A stretch of DNA of 50,062 nucleotides from Syntrophorhabdaceae bacterium PtaU1.Bin034. GTDB taxonomy: Bacteria; Desulfobacterota_G; Syntrophorhabdia; Syntrophorhabdales; WCHB1-27. A program made the translations under genes and the position numbers. The stretch is taken from assembly GCA_002067405.1 (NCBI GenBank), contig MVRP01000012.1, positions 1 to 50,062 of the forward strand, written 5' to 3'. The notes under the pieces are model-generated. The model was not told the DNA's origin. It searched no databases and was given only the letters and a program-made list of their open reading frames with translations. Positions 40,777 to 48,121 of the stretch are shown piece by piece. Numbering within the stretch: position 1 is the stretch's first letter; each line of letters opens with the position of its first letter.

Positions 40777-41771
40777 GCCACTCCCTTCCTGCTCTCGGCT
40801 TCATCCATCGTTGTCGTTCTGCTGCGTTTCGTCATGATCCGCGGCCTTGATGCGGTGTAGTAGACGCCTCTCCCGTTACCCTTCCTTGCTTCGGCGAATC
40901 CCTGAAGCATCAAAGATTCGATGTTTTTTACTGCCTCTGACGGTGCGATGCCGAGGCTGGCCGCTATATCAGAAGCGGTACAGGGTCGCCTTCTGAGTAG
41001 CTGAAGTATCGCTTCGCTGTCACCGCTCGCTATCGTGCGGATTACACCGGGCTGAGAGTCGGTGATGACCTCCGCCGGCGGGGAAAAGAGGTCGGCCAGT
41101 TGGACGAGTCTTCGCCAGTCGACCGCATATGCGTATTCCTCGACAGGCGGTCTTATGCACGTATTGAGGTGGACCTCGTTGGGCTTGATCTCGGCGGCTC
41201 TATTTGCGATCTTCTTTACCTCGGCCTCGATGGCGGTATATCCGCAAAGAAGGAGCACCTCCAGCCAGTACAGCCCGTGGAACTGGCACCGAAAGGCGAT
41301 CAGACCTTCTATGAGCCGGTCAAAATCGATAGCCGGATGGGGCCGGTTTACCACCTGAAAAAGGGTCTTGCTCCCGACATCAAGGGACGGCAGCACCACA
41401 TCGGCCTTCAAAAGCTCACTGCGAACGGCATCGTCCCAAAGAAGAGAGCCATTGGTGAGAACCGCGACGGGGATCTCCGTTATTGCATGGATTTCTGCTA
41501 TCAGATCGCCGATCCTCGAATAGAGTGTCGGCTCGCCGGAACCCGCGATGGTGATGTAATCCGGTTCGAGAGGCAGTTTTCCCCGGAGATCCTCCAGGAT
41601 TCTTTTGAGGGGCACCCATTCTCTTCGCTCGGTAGTCTTGTTTGTCGTTCTCCCCAGTTGACAGTAAATACAATCGAAGGTGCACGTCTTGAAGGGCACC
41701 ACGTCAACACCGAGGGATCTCCCCAGGCGGCGGGAAGGGACAGGGCCGAAGATACACGGTCCGGATTTCAT
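40767..41771 (-). CDS. COG0731-type radical SAM protein with C-terminal winged helix
   Basis: This 334-residue protein has FGPVPSRRLGRSLGVD before the cluster motif CTFDCIYCQLG (Cys30, 34, 37) and AGSGEPTLY, typical of COG0731. After the barrel a winged-helix domain is visible (LLRRRPCTASDIAASLGIAPSEAVKNIESL). I chose the Met at 41771; an upstream start at 41819 is possible. It lies about 115 bp downstream of the terminator behind the MftA-like gene and is coupled to a DUF364 gene. The substrate is unknown. Confidence 0.82.
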   Translation of the reverse strand: MKSGPCIFGPVPSRRLGRSLGVDVVPFKTCTFDCIYCQLGRTTNKTTERREWVPLKRILEDLRGKLPLEPDYITIAGSGEPTLYSRIGDLIAEIHAITEIPVAVLTNGSLLWDDAVRSELLKADVVLPSLDVGSKTLFQVVNRPHPAIDFDRLIEGLIAFRCQFHGLYWLEVLLLCGYTAIEAEVKKIANRAAEIKPNEVHLNTCIRPPVEEYAYAVDWRRLVQLADLFSPPAEVITDSQPGVIRTIASGDSEAILQLLRRRPCTASDIAASLGIAPSEAVKNIESLMLQGFAEARKGNGRGVYYTASRPRIMTKRSRTTTMDEAESRKGVAWR

Positions 41772-41885
41772 ACGATCCACAGGGTCCGACTTCTTGGTCT
41801 TATCAATCACGATCGCCATTACTGTTTTCTTCTGCTAATCACGCTTTTATGTTCCATGCGGGCGGTTCTGAAGGACCGAGCCGTC

Positions 41886-41910
41886 AAAAACCTACCCGCC
41901 TGTAGGCGGT
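41886..41910 (-). terminator. Rho-independent terminator after the MftA-like gene
   Basis: On the minus strand CCGCC-TACA-GGCGG (41896-41909) forms a hairpin, followed by GTAGG and a run of five T (41886-41890). It lies about 10 bases after the stop codon at 41920 and marks the end of the NifX/ferredoxin/MftA operon. Confidence 0.65.
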
Positions 41911-41919
41911 TCTTCGACA

Positions 41920-42048
41920 TCAGTAAACGCCACAGATACCGTCGACGGTCAGTTCCTCTATCTCGATCTCCTCCAGTATGTCGGGATTCTCGTCATCCTC
42001 AGTGCTTCTGCCACATACATCGGTCTCGTAAACCGTCTTACATTCCAC
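41920..42048 (-). CDS. mftA: mycofactocin-precursor-like peptide (MftA family)
   Basis: The 42-residue peptide starts at GTG (42046-42048) with a perfect AAGGAGG site 6 bases before it. It has an N-terminal cysteine-containing part (ECKTVYETDVCGRS), an acidic middle (DILEEIEIEE) and the C-terminal end EELTVDGICGVY. MftA, the precursor of the redox cofactor mycofactocin, ends IDGMCGVY, and the last Val-Tyr pair is cross-linked by the radical SAM enzyme MftC. Tail and acidic leader match the family. It is the last gene of an operon with NifX-like, DUF5320 and ferredoxin genes, ended by a terminator. No MftB, C, D, E or F gene is adjacent, so maturation genes must lie elsewhere or the peptide has another role. 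Confidence 0.8.
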   Translation of the reverse strand: MECKTVYETDVCGRSTEDDENPDILEEIEIEELTVDGICGVY

Positions 42049-42074
42049 ACTTCCCTCCTTAATATGCCGGGATG

Positions 42075-42248
42075 TTACGGAAGAGAGATCGCTCCAACCG
42101 GACATTCATCCATGCAGACGCCGCATTCGACGCACAAATCAGGGTCGACGACCGCTACGTTGTCGACCAACCCCAAAGCCTCCACCGAGCATGTATCGAC
42201 GCATGATCCACAACCGGTGCACTTTTGATTCTCGATGTTCACAGCCAT
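42075..42248 (-). CDS. 2[4Fe-4S] ferredoxin
   Basis: This 57-residue bacterial-type ferredoxin has two complete motifs, CTGCGSCVDTCSVEAL and CVECGVCMDECPVGAI. I chose the second Met (42248), which has AAGGAG at proper distance; Met at 42257 is too close to it. It lies 26 bp before the MftA-like gene and 42 bp after the larger ferredoxin, so it would be made together with them and may supply electrons to them. Confidence 0.9.
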   Translation of the reverse strand: MAVNIENQKCTGCGSCVDTCSVEALGLVDNVAVVDPDLCVECGVCMDECPVGAISLP

Positions 42249-42290
42249 CTTTTTCATTCTCCTTATATGGGTGCTTTTCGTTCTGCCCCC

Positions 42291-42734
42291 TCACGCTCTC
42301 TTAAGGACCAAGGCATCCCTGGGGCACTCAGCCACACATCGTCCGCATCCCGTGCACCCGTCGGCGTCGACAATAGCTGTTTGTTCCACACTAATTGCTC
42401 CTGTCGGACAAACTTGAGTACAAATCCCGCAGCCTGAGCATCTCTCGAGTTCGACAGAGGCGAGGAGGCCATTAGTTGTGGTTTTTGTTCCGAAGGATGC
42501 CTCACGCATAGGTACAACCCGGCCTCTTGCCGGCAAGGGTTCGACCTTCTGCGCATCCGGATTGCACATATCGGAAGCTTGTGCACCCTGTCGTGCTTTT
42601 CGCGTCCGGAGGAAGTCGCCGACAAGACCGAGGGCGTCGGATATCAGCCCGGCGGCACCCGCGCCTCTGGCCATGCCCCTCCCGGCTCGCCTGTTACTTC
42701 CCCGGCCCCCTCTTCCGCCACCCATACTCATCAT
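42291..42734 (-). CDS. Gly/Arg-rich N-terminal domain fused to 2[4Fe-4S] ferredoxin
   Basis: This 147-residue protein begins with a basic, glycine-rich leader (MMSMGGGRGGRGSNRRAGRG), then a hydrophobic helix (AGLISDALGLVGDFL), and ends in a ferredoxin with CSGCGICTQVCPTGAI and CTGCGRCVAECPRDAL. The combination of basic leader, amphipathic helix and clusters suggests a membrane- or RNA/DNA-associated electron carrier, which is inference. The truncated relative at 30460-30675 keeps only the first part. It lies between the DUF5320 gene and the small ferredoxin. Confidence 0.85.
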   Translation of the reverse strand: MMSMGGGRGGRGSNRRAGRGMARGAGAAGLISDALGLVGDFLRTRKARQGAQASDMCNPDAQKVEPLPARGRVVPMREASFGTKTTTNGLLASVELERCSGCGICTQVCPTGAISVEQTAIVDADGCTGCGRCVAECPRDALVLKRA

Positions 42735-42773
42735 GACAGCACCTCGTTTTGCTGGACGCCGGAAGACTGCTAT

Positions 42774-43127
42774 CTACTCCGCGTCCTTCCGATTCTGTGC
42801 CTCCAACGTCTCGATCTCTTTCTTGATGGCTTCGAGGGTGCGGGTAAGGTTGTCGGCCTGCGCCTTTAAGGTCGAGAGTTGGAGTTCCTGGTCGACCGGC
42901 GCAGATAACCCGACAGGTGCGTATGGCCCGCCCGCACCGACCCGCTGCCAGCCAGTGAGACCTGTTGCATAATACCGGTTACGCCTGCCACGGCCGCCTC
43001 CGCCCCGGCAGATCCAGCCCGGTGCGAAATCTGGGCGTCCGGGCACAGCGTAACCCGCGCAGAATCCCGCGCCACGTCCGGTCATAGGTCCGAATCCTCT
43101 TGGTCCTGTTCCATCTCCAAAGGGCAT
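42774..43127 (-). CDS. DUF5320 protein of the intact cluster
   Basis: This 117-residue protein begins MPFGDGTGPRGFGPMTGRGAGFC and has a glycine/arginine/tyrosine-rich centre and a coiled-coil end (LSTLKAQADNLTRTLEAIKKEI). The start at 43127 is preceded by a GGAGG sequence. It lies between the NifX-like gene and the Gly/Arg-rich ferredoxin. It has close copies at 30725-31099 and a partial one at 31995-32219. Confidence 0.82.
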   Translation of the reverse strand: MPFGDGTGPRGFGPMTGRGAGFCAGYAVPGRPDFAPGWICRGGGGRGRRNRYYATGLTGWQRVGAGGPYAPVGLSAPVDQELQLSTLKAQADNLTRTLEAIKKEIETLEAQNRKDAE

Positions 43128-43197
43128 ATTGCTTACCTCCTTCCGAGTACTGATCCGGGCACCGTATGGCCCGGAATTGTCTGCCGAACTACGACAC

Positions 43198-43581
43198 TCA
43201 TCGTTGGCGTCCCTTCCTGTATCGTCCCTTGAGGCGTCGCAGGGACCCAAAGCCGGGCATCAAGAATCTCGCGTCTTCAAGCATACCATCGAGAAAAGCC
43301 CACAGTACCTCCTCCAGGGGTCCGCAAATGGAACCGATTACCTTGATGCCCTTGGCCGACAATGCGGTTTCATAGACTTGTGAAATAGCGCCGCACACCA
43401 CTATATCCACTCTCAGGTTCTCCAGTTCCTGGGCTCGCAGAAAAGGGTCGGTGGTTTGAAGGCCTACTTCTTCCCGGTCCTCCGTCTGCCCATTCTTGAT
43501 CGAAACGATCAGGAGGTTCCGGGCGACATCGAAAACCGGGGAGACATGCCCCATGTGATGCGTGATTCCGATTTTGTCCAT
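43198..43581 (-). CDS. NifX/MTH1175-like cofactor-binding protein
   Basis: This 127-residue protein belongs to the dinitrogenase iron-molybdenum-cofactor (NifX/NafY/MTH1175) family: MDKIGITHHMGHVSPVFDVAR, FLRAQELENLRVDIVVCGAIS, and CGPLEEVLWAFLDG. Other members bind nitrogenase cofactor precursors or other metal clusters; no nitrogenase genes are in the window, so another cluster is likely. It is the first gene of an operon (43581 down to 41920) with a sigma54 promoter directly upstream. The basic tail (RRLKGRYRKGRQR) is unusual. Confidence 0.88.
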   Translation of the reverse strand: MDKIGITHHMGHVSPVFDVARNLLIVSIKNGQTEDREEVGLQTTDPFLRAQELENLRVDIVVCGAISQVYETALSAKGIKVIGSICGPLEEVLWAFLDGMLEDARFLMPGFGSLRRLKGRYRKGRQR

Positions 43582-43596
43582 TCTGTATCAGAGAGA

Positions 43597-43612
43597 ATCA
43601 AAAAACGTGCCA
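43597..43612 (-). promoter_or_regulatory. sigma54 (-24/-12) promoter of the NifX-ferredoxin-MftA operon
   Basis: On the minus strand TGGCACGTTTTTTGAT is present: the -24 block TGGCACG is perfect and TTG has the right spacing, with A instead of C after it. It ends 15 bases before the NifX-like start codon. The sigma54 activator encoded at 44765-46111 is the obvious regulator. Confidence 0.75.
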
Positions 43613-43850
43613 GATTCCCAAACGACGAAATCCCTTGGAGACACAGTTTTTTATTATGCGTGGCACCTGCAAGCAATGCGTACTGCACTGTTATGTTGCG
43701 CTGGTACCGTGCATTTTGCATATCAACGGGGCTTGTCCCTGTGCCTTATCGCTCCGCAGATCTTTGAGAACGCTTACAGGCTTCATCCTTGAAACCCCTG
43801 GCACACGTTATGCTCAAAGCTTGACAGATTACACGACAACGGAGGTCTTT

Positions 43851-44294
43851 ATGCACGACAGGCTCGACGACATGGTTGATGAACTGCAAGGCACAATCCT
43901 CAAAGAGGCAGAGGAGGCATATAGCCCGCAGGTGATTGAACGCTGGCAGAATCCGAGGAACTGGGGCGTTGTAGAGAATCCGGATGGGTTTTCGAAAATC
44001 ACCGGCCCCTGCGGAGACACCATGCAGATCAGTCTCAAGATAGACGGTAATCGCATCATCGAAGCCAGGTATATCACAGACGGTTGCGCCACGAGCATCG
44101 CTTCTGGAAGCATGGCAACCGAATTGGCAGAGGCAAAGACCATTGGAGAGGCGCAAAGGATAAGCCAGGAGATGATCCTCGAGGCTCTCGGAGGTCTACC
44201 CGAAGAAAGCGAACACTGCGCCCTTCTGGCGTCAAACGTGCTTCGGGCTGCAATAGAGAATTATCTTGGGAATCGAGCGAAGCATAGTCCTTGA
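43851..44294 (+). CDS. NifU/IscU-like iron-sulfur scaffold II
   Basis: This 147-residue protein has the scaffold cysteines at 54 (GPCGDTMQI), 79 (DGCATSIASGSMATEL) and 123 (EHCALLAS). The start at 43851 follows GGAGG. It differs clearly from the first scaffold gene (17287-17667), for example in its N-terminal helix DRLDDMVDELQ. It is divergent from the NifX operon and 470 bp upstream of the sigma54 activator. Confidence 0.87.
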   Translation: MHDRLDDMVDELQGTILKEAEEAYSPQVIERWQNPRNWGVVENPDGFSKITGPCGDTMQISLKIDGNRIIEARYITDGCATSIASGSMATELAEAKTIGEAQRISQEMILEALGGLPEESEHCALLASNVLRAAIENYLGNRAKHSP

Positions 44295-44764
44295 ACATGC
44301 TTGACGGACGGAAAAAGAAGGCGTGAAAGAGCCCCTGTGACGGCCAGCAAGATGACCGCAATACTGCGGGTCATCATTCCGATTGCGAGTGGTGATGTCT
44401 TCACGATCGCGGCCCTCCACGACCGTGCCGCATCTCAGTCAGCATCCGACATACCACGACGGCCCCAGCGAAGTGCTGACCGCCGACTGCCCCAACAGTT
44501 CCCCGGTGCTGACGTGAAATACTGTGTTACACACGATTGAACTTGCGGACTGCCAATTTTTCATTCCAGGCGCCTTCTTCTACCTTGGGCCGCTGATCAT
44601 CTCGGTAGGTGGGCTTGTCTTCCTTGTGACCGTCTTTTTGTGAGGATCGCATGCATAGCACCGCCACGTATTCAATACGCGATATTGCAGAAAGCACCGG
44701 ATCTACAGTGCAATCTGCAATGGTACCTGTTGACGCAAATGGCCGGACAGGGTAGATTGATCAC
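44295..44764. other. gene-poor stretch with a possible 39-aa membrane peptide
   Basis: No intact gene with a ribosome binding site is seen. A frame at 44524-44643 (GTG start) encodes VLHTIELADCQFFIPGAFFY followed by LGPLIISVGGLVFLVTVFL, a plausible membrane helix pair. It may be the remnant of a membrane protein or a small peptide gene. Confidence 0.3.
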
Positions 44765-46111
44765 ATGGACGACGCAAACGACAGGGAGATCATCCTCGAC
44801 TCGATCAATGAGGGTGTCTTTACTGTTGACATGGCATGGCGGATTACCTCGTTCAATACGGCAGCGGAGCGGATTACCGGTGTGCCTCGCGAGGATGCGA
44901 TCGGCCGGCGTTGCATTGACGTCTTTCACGCCAACATCTGCGAAACGGCATGCGCGTTGCGCCGCACCATGGCGGACGGGAGACCGGTGGTCAACACCGT
45001 TGCCCATATCGTGAGCCACGAGGGTCAGCGTGTGCCTATCCGCATTTCCACGGCCCTCCTGAAAAACGACGAAGGCAGGGTAAAAGGCGGTGTCGAGACC
45101 TTTCAGGATCTGAGTCAGGTAGAGGAACTGAAAAGGGAGCTCAGGGCACATTACAGTTTTCAGGACATCATCGGCCGGAGCCCAGCCATGACCCGTCTCT
45201 TTGATATACTCCCGAGGATTGCCGAAAGCACCAGCACTGTGCTTATCGAGGGTGCGAGCGGCACAGGAAAGGAACTCTTTGCCCGGGCGGTCCATAACCT
45301 CTCGAACAGAAAACAGAAGCGGTTCGTAGCAGTTAACTGTGGCGCTCTGCCCGATACCCTGCTCGAGAGCGAGCTCTTCGGGTATAAGGCGGGGGCGTTT
45401 ACCGATGCACGGCGGGACAAGACAGGTCGCTTTGCCCTTGCCGAGGGAGGTACGATCTTCCTCGATGAAATCGGTGATATATCCCCCGCCATGCAGGTGC
45501 GTCTCCTGAGGGTGCTCCAGGAGAGGACCTATGAGCCTCTCGGGGGCATGGAGCCGGTCAAAGCGAATGTCCGGATAGTGGCCGCGACCAATAGAAACCT
45601 GGCTGATCTCGTAAAAGTCGGCGCGTTCCGCGAAGACCTGTACTACCGCATACGCGTGGTCCACCTCCGGCTGCCCTCGCTGAAGGAAAGGCGGGAGGAC
45701 ATTCCGCTCCTTGTGGACCATCTCGTGATGAAATTCAACCGCCTCCAGGAAAAGGACGTGGCAGGAGTCTCGGAAGGGGTCATGGCAAGGTTGATGGAAC
45801 ATGATTTTCCCGGCAATGTGCGGGAGTTGGAAAACATCATCGAGCAGGCCTTCGTGCTCTGCCGGGGTGGGTTGATCGAGATGAACCATCTGCCCCCCGA
45901 GCTACGGGCCTCCGGGTTCCTTGGTACGACCGACCGTGTATCCATGACCATTGCCCTAATGGAAAAGCAGCTTATTACGCTCACCCTTGAGCGTAATAAG
46001 GGCAACCGCAGGAAAACCGCGAGCGACCTCGGCATCGATACGAGCACGCTTTTTCGAAAGATCAGGTCATTTGGTTTGGAAATCCCGTCGTCCGACGGCC
46101 GCAGGCGATGA
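44765..46111 (+). CDS. sigma54-dependent activator, PAS-AAA+-Fis
   Basis: This 448-residue enhancer-binding protein has an N-terminal PAS domain (about residues 5-120) with a conserved cysteine pair ICETAC (Cys59, Cys63), an AAA+ domain, and a C-terminal Fis-type HTH (NRRKTASDLGIDTSTLFRKI). Walker A is GASGTGKE (163-170) and Walker B IFLDEIGD (231-238). The loop that contacts sigma54 reads GAFTDA (210-215) instead of GAFTGA, a variant known in some regulators. PAS with cysteines suggests redox or Fe-S sensing. It probably activates the sigma54 promoter at 43597-43612. Confidence 0.9.
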   Translation: MDDANDREIILDSINEGVFTVDMAWRITSFNTAAERITGVPREDAIGRRCIDVFHANICETACALRRTMADGRPVVNTVAHIVSHEGQRVPIRISTALLKNDEGRVKGGVETFQDLSQVEELKRELRAHYSFQDIIGRSPAMTRLFDILPRIAESTSTVLIEGASGTGKELFARAVHNLSNRKQKRFVAVNCGALPDTLLESELFGYKAGAFTDARRDKTGRFALAEGGTIFLDEIGDISPAMQVRLLRVLQERTYEPLGGMEPVKANVRIVAATNRNLADLVKVGAFREDLYYRIRVVHLRLPSLKERREDIPLLVDHLVMKFNRLQEKDVAGVSEGVMARLMEHDFPGNVRELENIIEQAFVLCRGGLIEMNHLPPELRASGFLGTTDRVSMTIALMEKQLITLTLERNKGNRRKTASDLGIDTSTLFRKIRSFGLEIPSSDGRRR

Positions 46112-46232
46112 GAGCAATGGAACGCTTCACAATCAGTCCCGTAGGGTAGGTAACGAATGGCATCGGCAGTATCCGATTTGGTGACTGGGAGAATCTTGCA
46201 GGAAGAAGAGAAAGAGAACGTAGGAGGATACA

Positions 46233-46610
46233 TTGGCAACACGTTTTTCCTGCGAAAGGTGCGGTAAAGCAATAGACGAGGAGCAGCGATACGAACACTC
46301 CGGCAGGAGCTATTGCGAAGACTGCTACATGGACATCCTTTCCCCTCCAAAGGCGTGTGATCCCTGGGCGGTCTATTCAGCCCAGCGCTCCCTCCAGGGC
46401 AATGACAAGTTTTCTACGCTCACGCCAATGCAGCGCCGTATCGTTGACTACGTGAAAACCAAAGGCGGGGTCGGGGCCAAAGAGCTGACCGAACACTTCA
46501 ACATGACGGAGGAGGAGTTCAAGAGAGAGTTCGCAGTACTGCGGCACATGGAGGTCCTGAGAGGGACGAAAAAGGGCCCAGTGGTTGTATATATGCTTTT
46601 TGATGTATGA
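46233..46610 (+). CDS. LIM-like zinc-finger protein with C-terminal winged helix
   Basis: This 125-residue protein begins with a LIM-type zinc finger (FSCERCGKAIDEEQRYEHSG then YCEDCYMDILSP, with ACDP). The second half contains a winged-helix-like domain (LTPMQRRIVDYVKTKGGVGAKELTEHFNMTEEEF). The start is TTG with AGGAGG 4 bases upstream. It follows the sigma54 activator and may act as a small DNA-binding regulator. The exact function is unknown. Confidence 0.75.
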   Translation: MATRFSCERCGKAIDEEQRYEHSGRSYCEDCYMDILSPPKACDPWAVYSAQRSLQGNDKFSTLTPMQRRIVDYVKTKGGVGAKELTEHFNMTEEEFKREFAVLRHMEVLRGTKKGPVVVYMLFDV

Positions 46611-46652
46611 TGTTTCGTTCGCGAGATCGGTGAGAACACGGACCGAGAACAC

Positions 46653-47321
46653 TTGAACATATATCTTCACCCGACGGGAGCCATTGATTCGGACAATGAA
46701 GCCGTTATAAAAGTTGCACGGATGCTCACGGCCGGTTCTCATGGCCCTGGAGAGAAAAGCGCAGCCCTTTTTCGGTTCGTGCGCGATGAAATCCACTACA
46801 ACGTCTACATGATTTCAACTTATTTCGACGACTTCAAGGCGAGTATGACTCTCAGGAGAGGAAAAGGGTATTGTGTTCAGAAGGCCGTTTTGCTCGCTGC
46901 CCTTGCAAGGGCGGTCGGCATCCCCTCACGGCTGGCTTTCGCGAAGATAAGAAACCACAGGGCGCCCGACCACCTAGTAAAGCAGACCGGCTCGAACATC
47001 CTACCGAGCCATGGCTACACGCAGCTTTACATCGATGGTTCGTGGATCAGCGTAACGCCTGCCTTTGACAGAAGCCTATGCGAAGAGAGCGGGCTTCCTA
47101 CTGTTGAATTCGACGGAGTCCATGACGCGCTCCTTTCCCGCGTTGATCTATTGGGCCGCCCCTTCATCGAATATATTGAAAAGTATGAGCCCCAACCTGA
47201 TTTCCCCTTCTCTTGGCTCAAAGAGAGGCTTCTGCCCATATGGGGAGAGAAGCGTGCCTGGCTAAACGACGAAAACTCAAAGGGCCACGTAATGCCTTCC
47301 GGTTTCTCTTTCAACGGTTGA
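46653..47321 (+). CDS. transglutaminase-like (cysteine protease fold) protein
   Basis: This 222-residue protein has the transglutaminase-core pattern: GKGYCVQKAVLLAALARAVGIPSRL (catalytic cysteine), SHGYTQLYIDGSWISVTPAFD (catalytic histidine and aspartate). It starts at TTG and lies 42 bp after the zinc-finger gene. Members of this superfamily are often peptidases or amidases. A role in peptide processing is possible but nothing in the sequence shows a substrate. It ends 65 bp before a convergent ABC transporter gene. Confidence 0.82.
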   Translation: MNIYLHPTGAIDSDNEAVIKVARMLTAGSHGPGEKSAALFRFVRDEIHYNVYMISTYFDDFKASMTLRRGKGYCVQKAVLLAALARAVGIPSRLAFAKIRNHRAPDHLVKQTGSNILPSHGYTQLYIDGSWISVTPAFDRSLCEESGLPTVEFDGVHDALLSRVDLLGRPFIEYIEKYEPQPDFPFSWLKERLLPIWGEKRAWLNDENSKGHVMPSGFSFNG

Positions 47322-47386
47322 TCAACCAAAACTGCTTGTCCTGTTGCGATGAACTACTCCGGCTCGCAGATACGGGAACCCCAGGA

Positions 47387-48121
47387 TCAGTAGATCCACT
47401 TGCGCTTCACGTTGCTGATGCTCACGAGGAATAACCCGACGGCGAAGACGAGGAGGATAAGAAAATCAAGCGGTAGACCAAGGTGGCCGCTCCGGCTGAT
47501 GGCGGACTTGAGAATATCGACACCGTAGGTGAGGGGAAGGATATAGGAAAGAGGCTGCAGGAAGAGGGGCAGCGACTGCACGGGGATGAAGAGGCCGCAG
47601 AGAAAGATCATGGGAAAGCGGAAGAAATTGGAGAAGGTCTGGGCCTCGAATATTTCCTTCACCGATACCGCGATAAAAAGGCCGAGGAGGGTCGAGGTTA
47701 CTGCGATCAGGAAGATCGCTCCAAGCACAGGGGTCCAGTCGATGCCGGAGAGATCGGTCAGGAAGGCCGCAAAGACCACCGGGACGAAGGCGTTAACGAG
47801 ACCAAACACGATGGCGCCGCTCGTCTTTGCCAGCATGAGGAGATTCAGGTCAAGGGGGGCCAGAAGGAGTCTCTCGAAGGACCTGCTCCTCCTCTCGAAG
47901 GTCAGGGTGACCGAAAGCATCGAGGTGGTTCCAAAAAGGACGGACAGGCTCATGACGCCTGGAAGAAGCTCGCGTACGTCCACGGCCGTGGGTGACTTGA
48001 GGAGGAACATGAGGGTCCATGCCACGGGGAAGATCAGACCCCAGCTCACGTTCGGCGGCTTCAAATAGTAGTTCTTCATATCCTTCATGAGAATATTCCA
48101 GAAGGCGATCCACGATCTCAT
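47387..48121 (-). CDS. ABC-2 type transporter permease
   Basis: This 244-residue protein has six hydrophobic segments and the ABC-2 features FERRSRSFERLLLAPLDLN and LCGLFIPVQSLPLFLQPLSYILPLTYGVDILK. It is encoded directly after and overlaps by four bases the ATPase gene, so the two form an exporter. The exported molecule is unknown. The linked ArsR-type regulator suggests control by a metal or similar signal. Confidence 0.87.
   Translation of the reverse strand: MRSWIAFWNILMKDMKNYYLKPPNVSWGLIFPVAWTLMFLLKSPTAVDVRELLPGVMSLSVLFGTTSMLSVTLTFERRSRSFERLLLAPLDLNLLMLAKTSGAIVFGLVNAFVPVVFAAFLTDLSGIDWTPVLGAIFLIAVTSTLLGLFIAVSVKEIFEAQTFSNFFRFPMIFLCGLFIPVQSLPLFLQPLSYILPLTYGVDILKSAISRSGHLGLPLDFLILLVFAVGLFLVSISNVKRKWIY

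Noticed and set aside
41920..42105. longer 61-codon version of the MftA-like gene
   Set aside because: The upstream start lies inside the ferredoxin gene and lacks a ribosome binding site, while the GTG at 42048 has a perfect one.
43657..43671. possible plus-strand sigma54 promoter TGGCACCTGCAAGC before the NifU-like gene
   Set aside because: The spacing between the GG and GC blocks is one base too short and the -12 element lacks TT.
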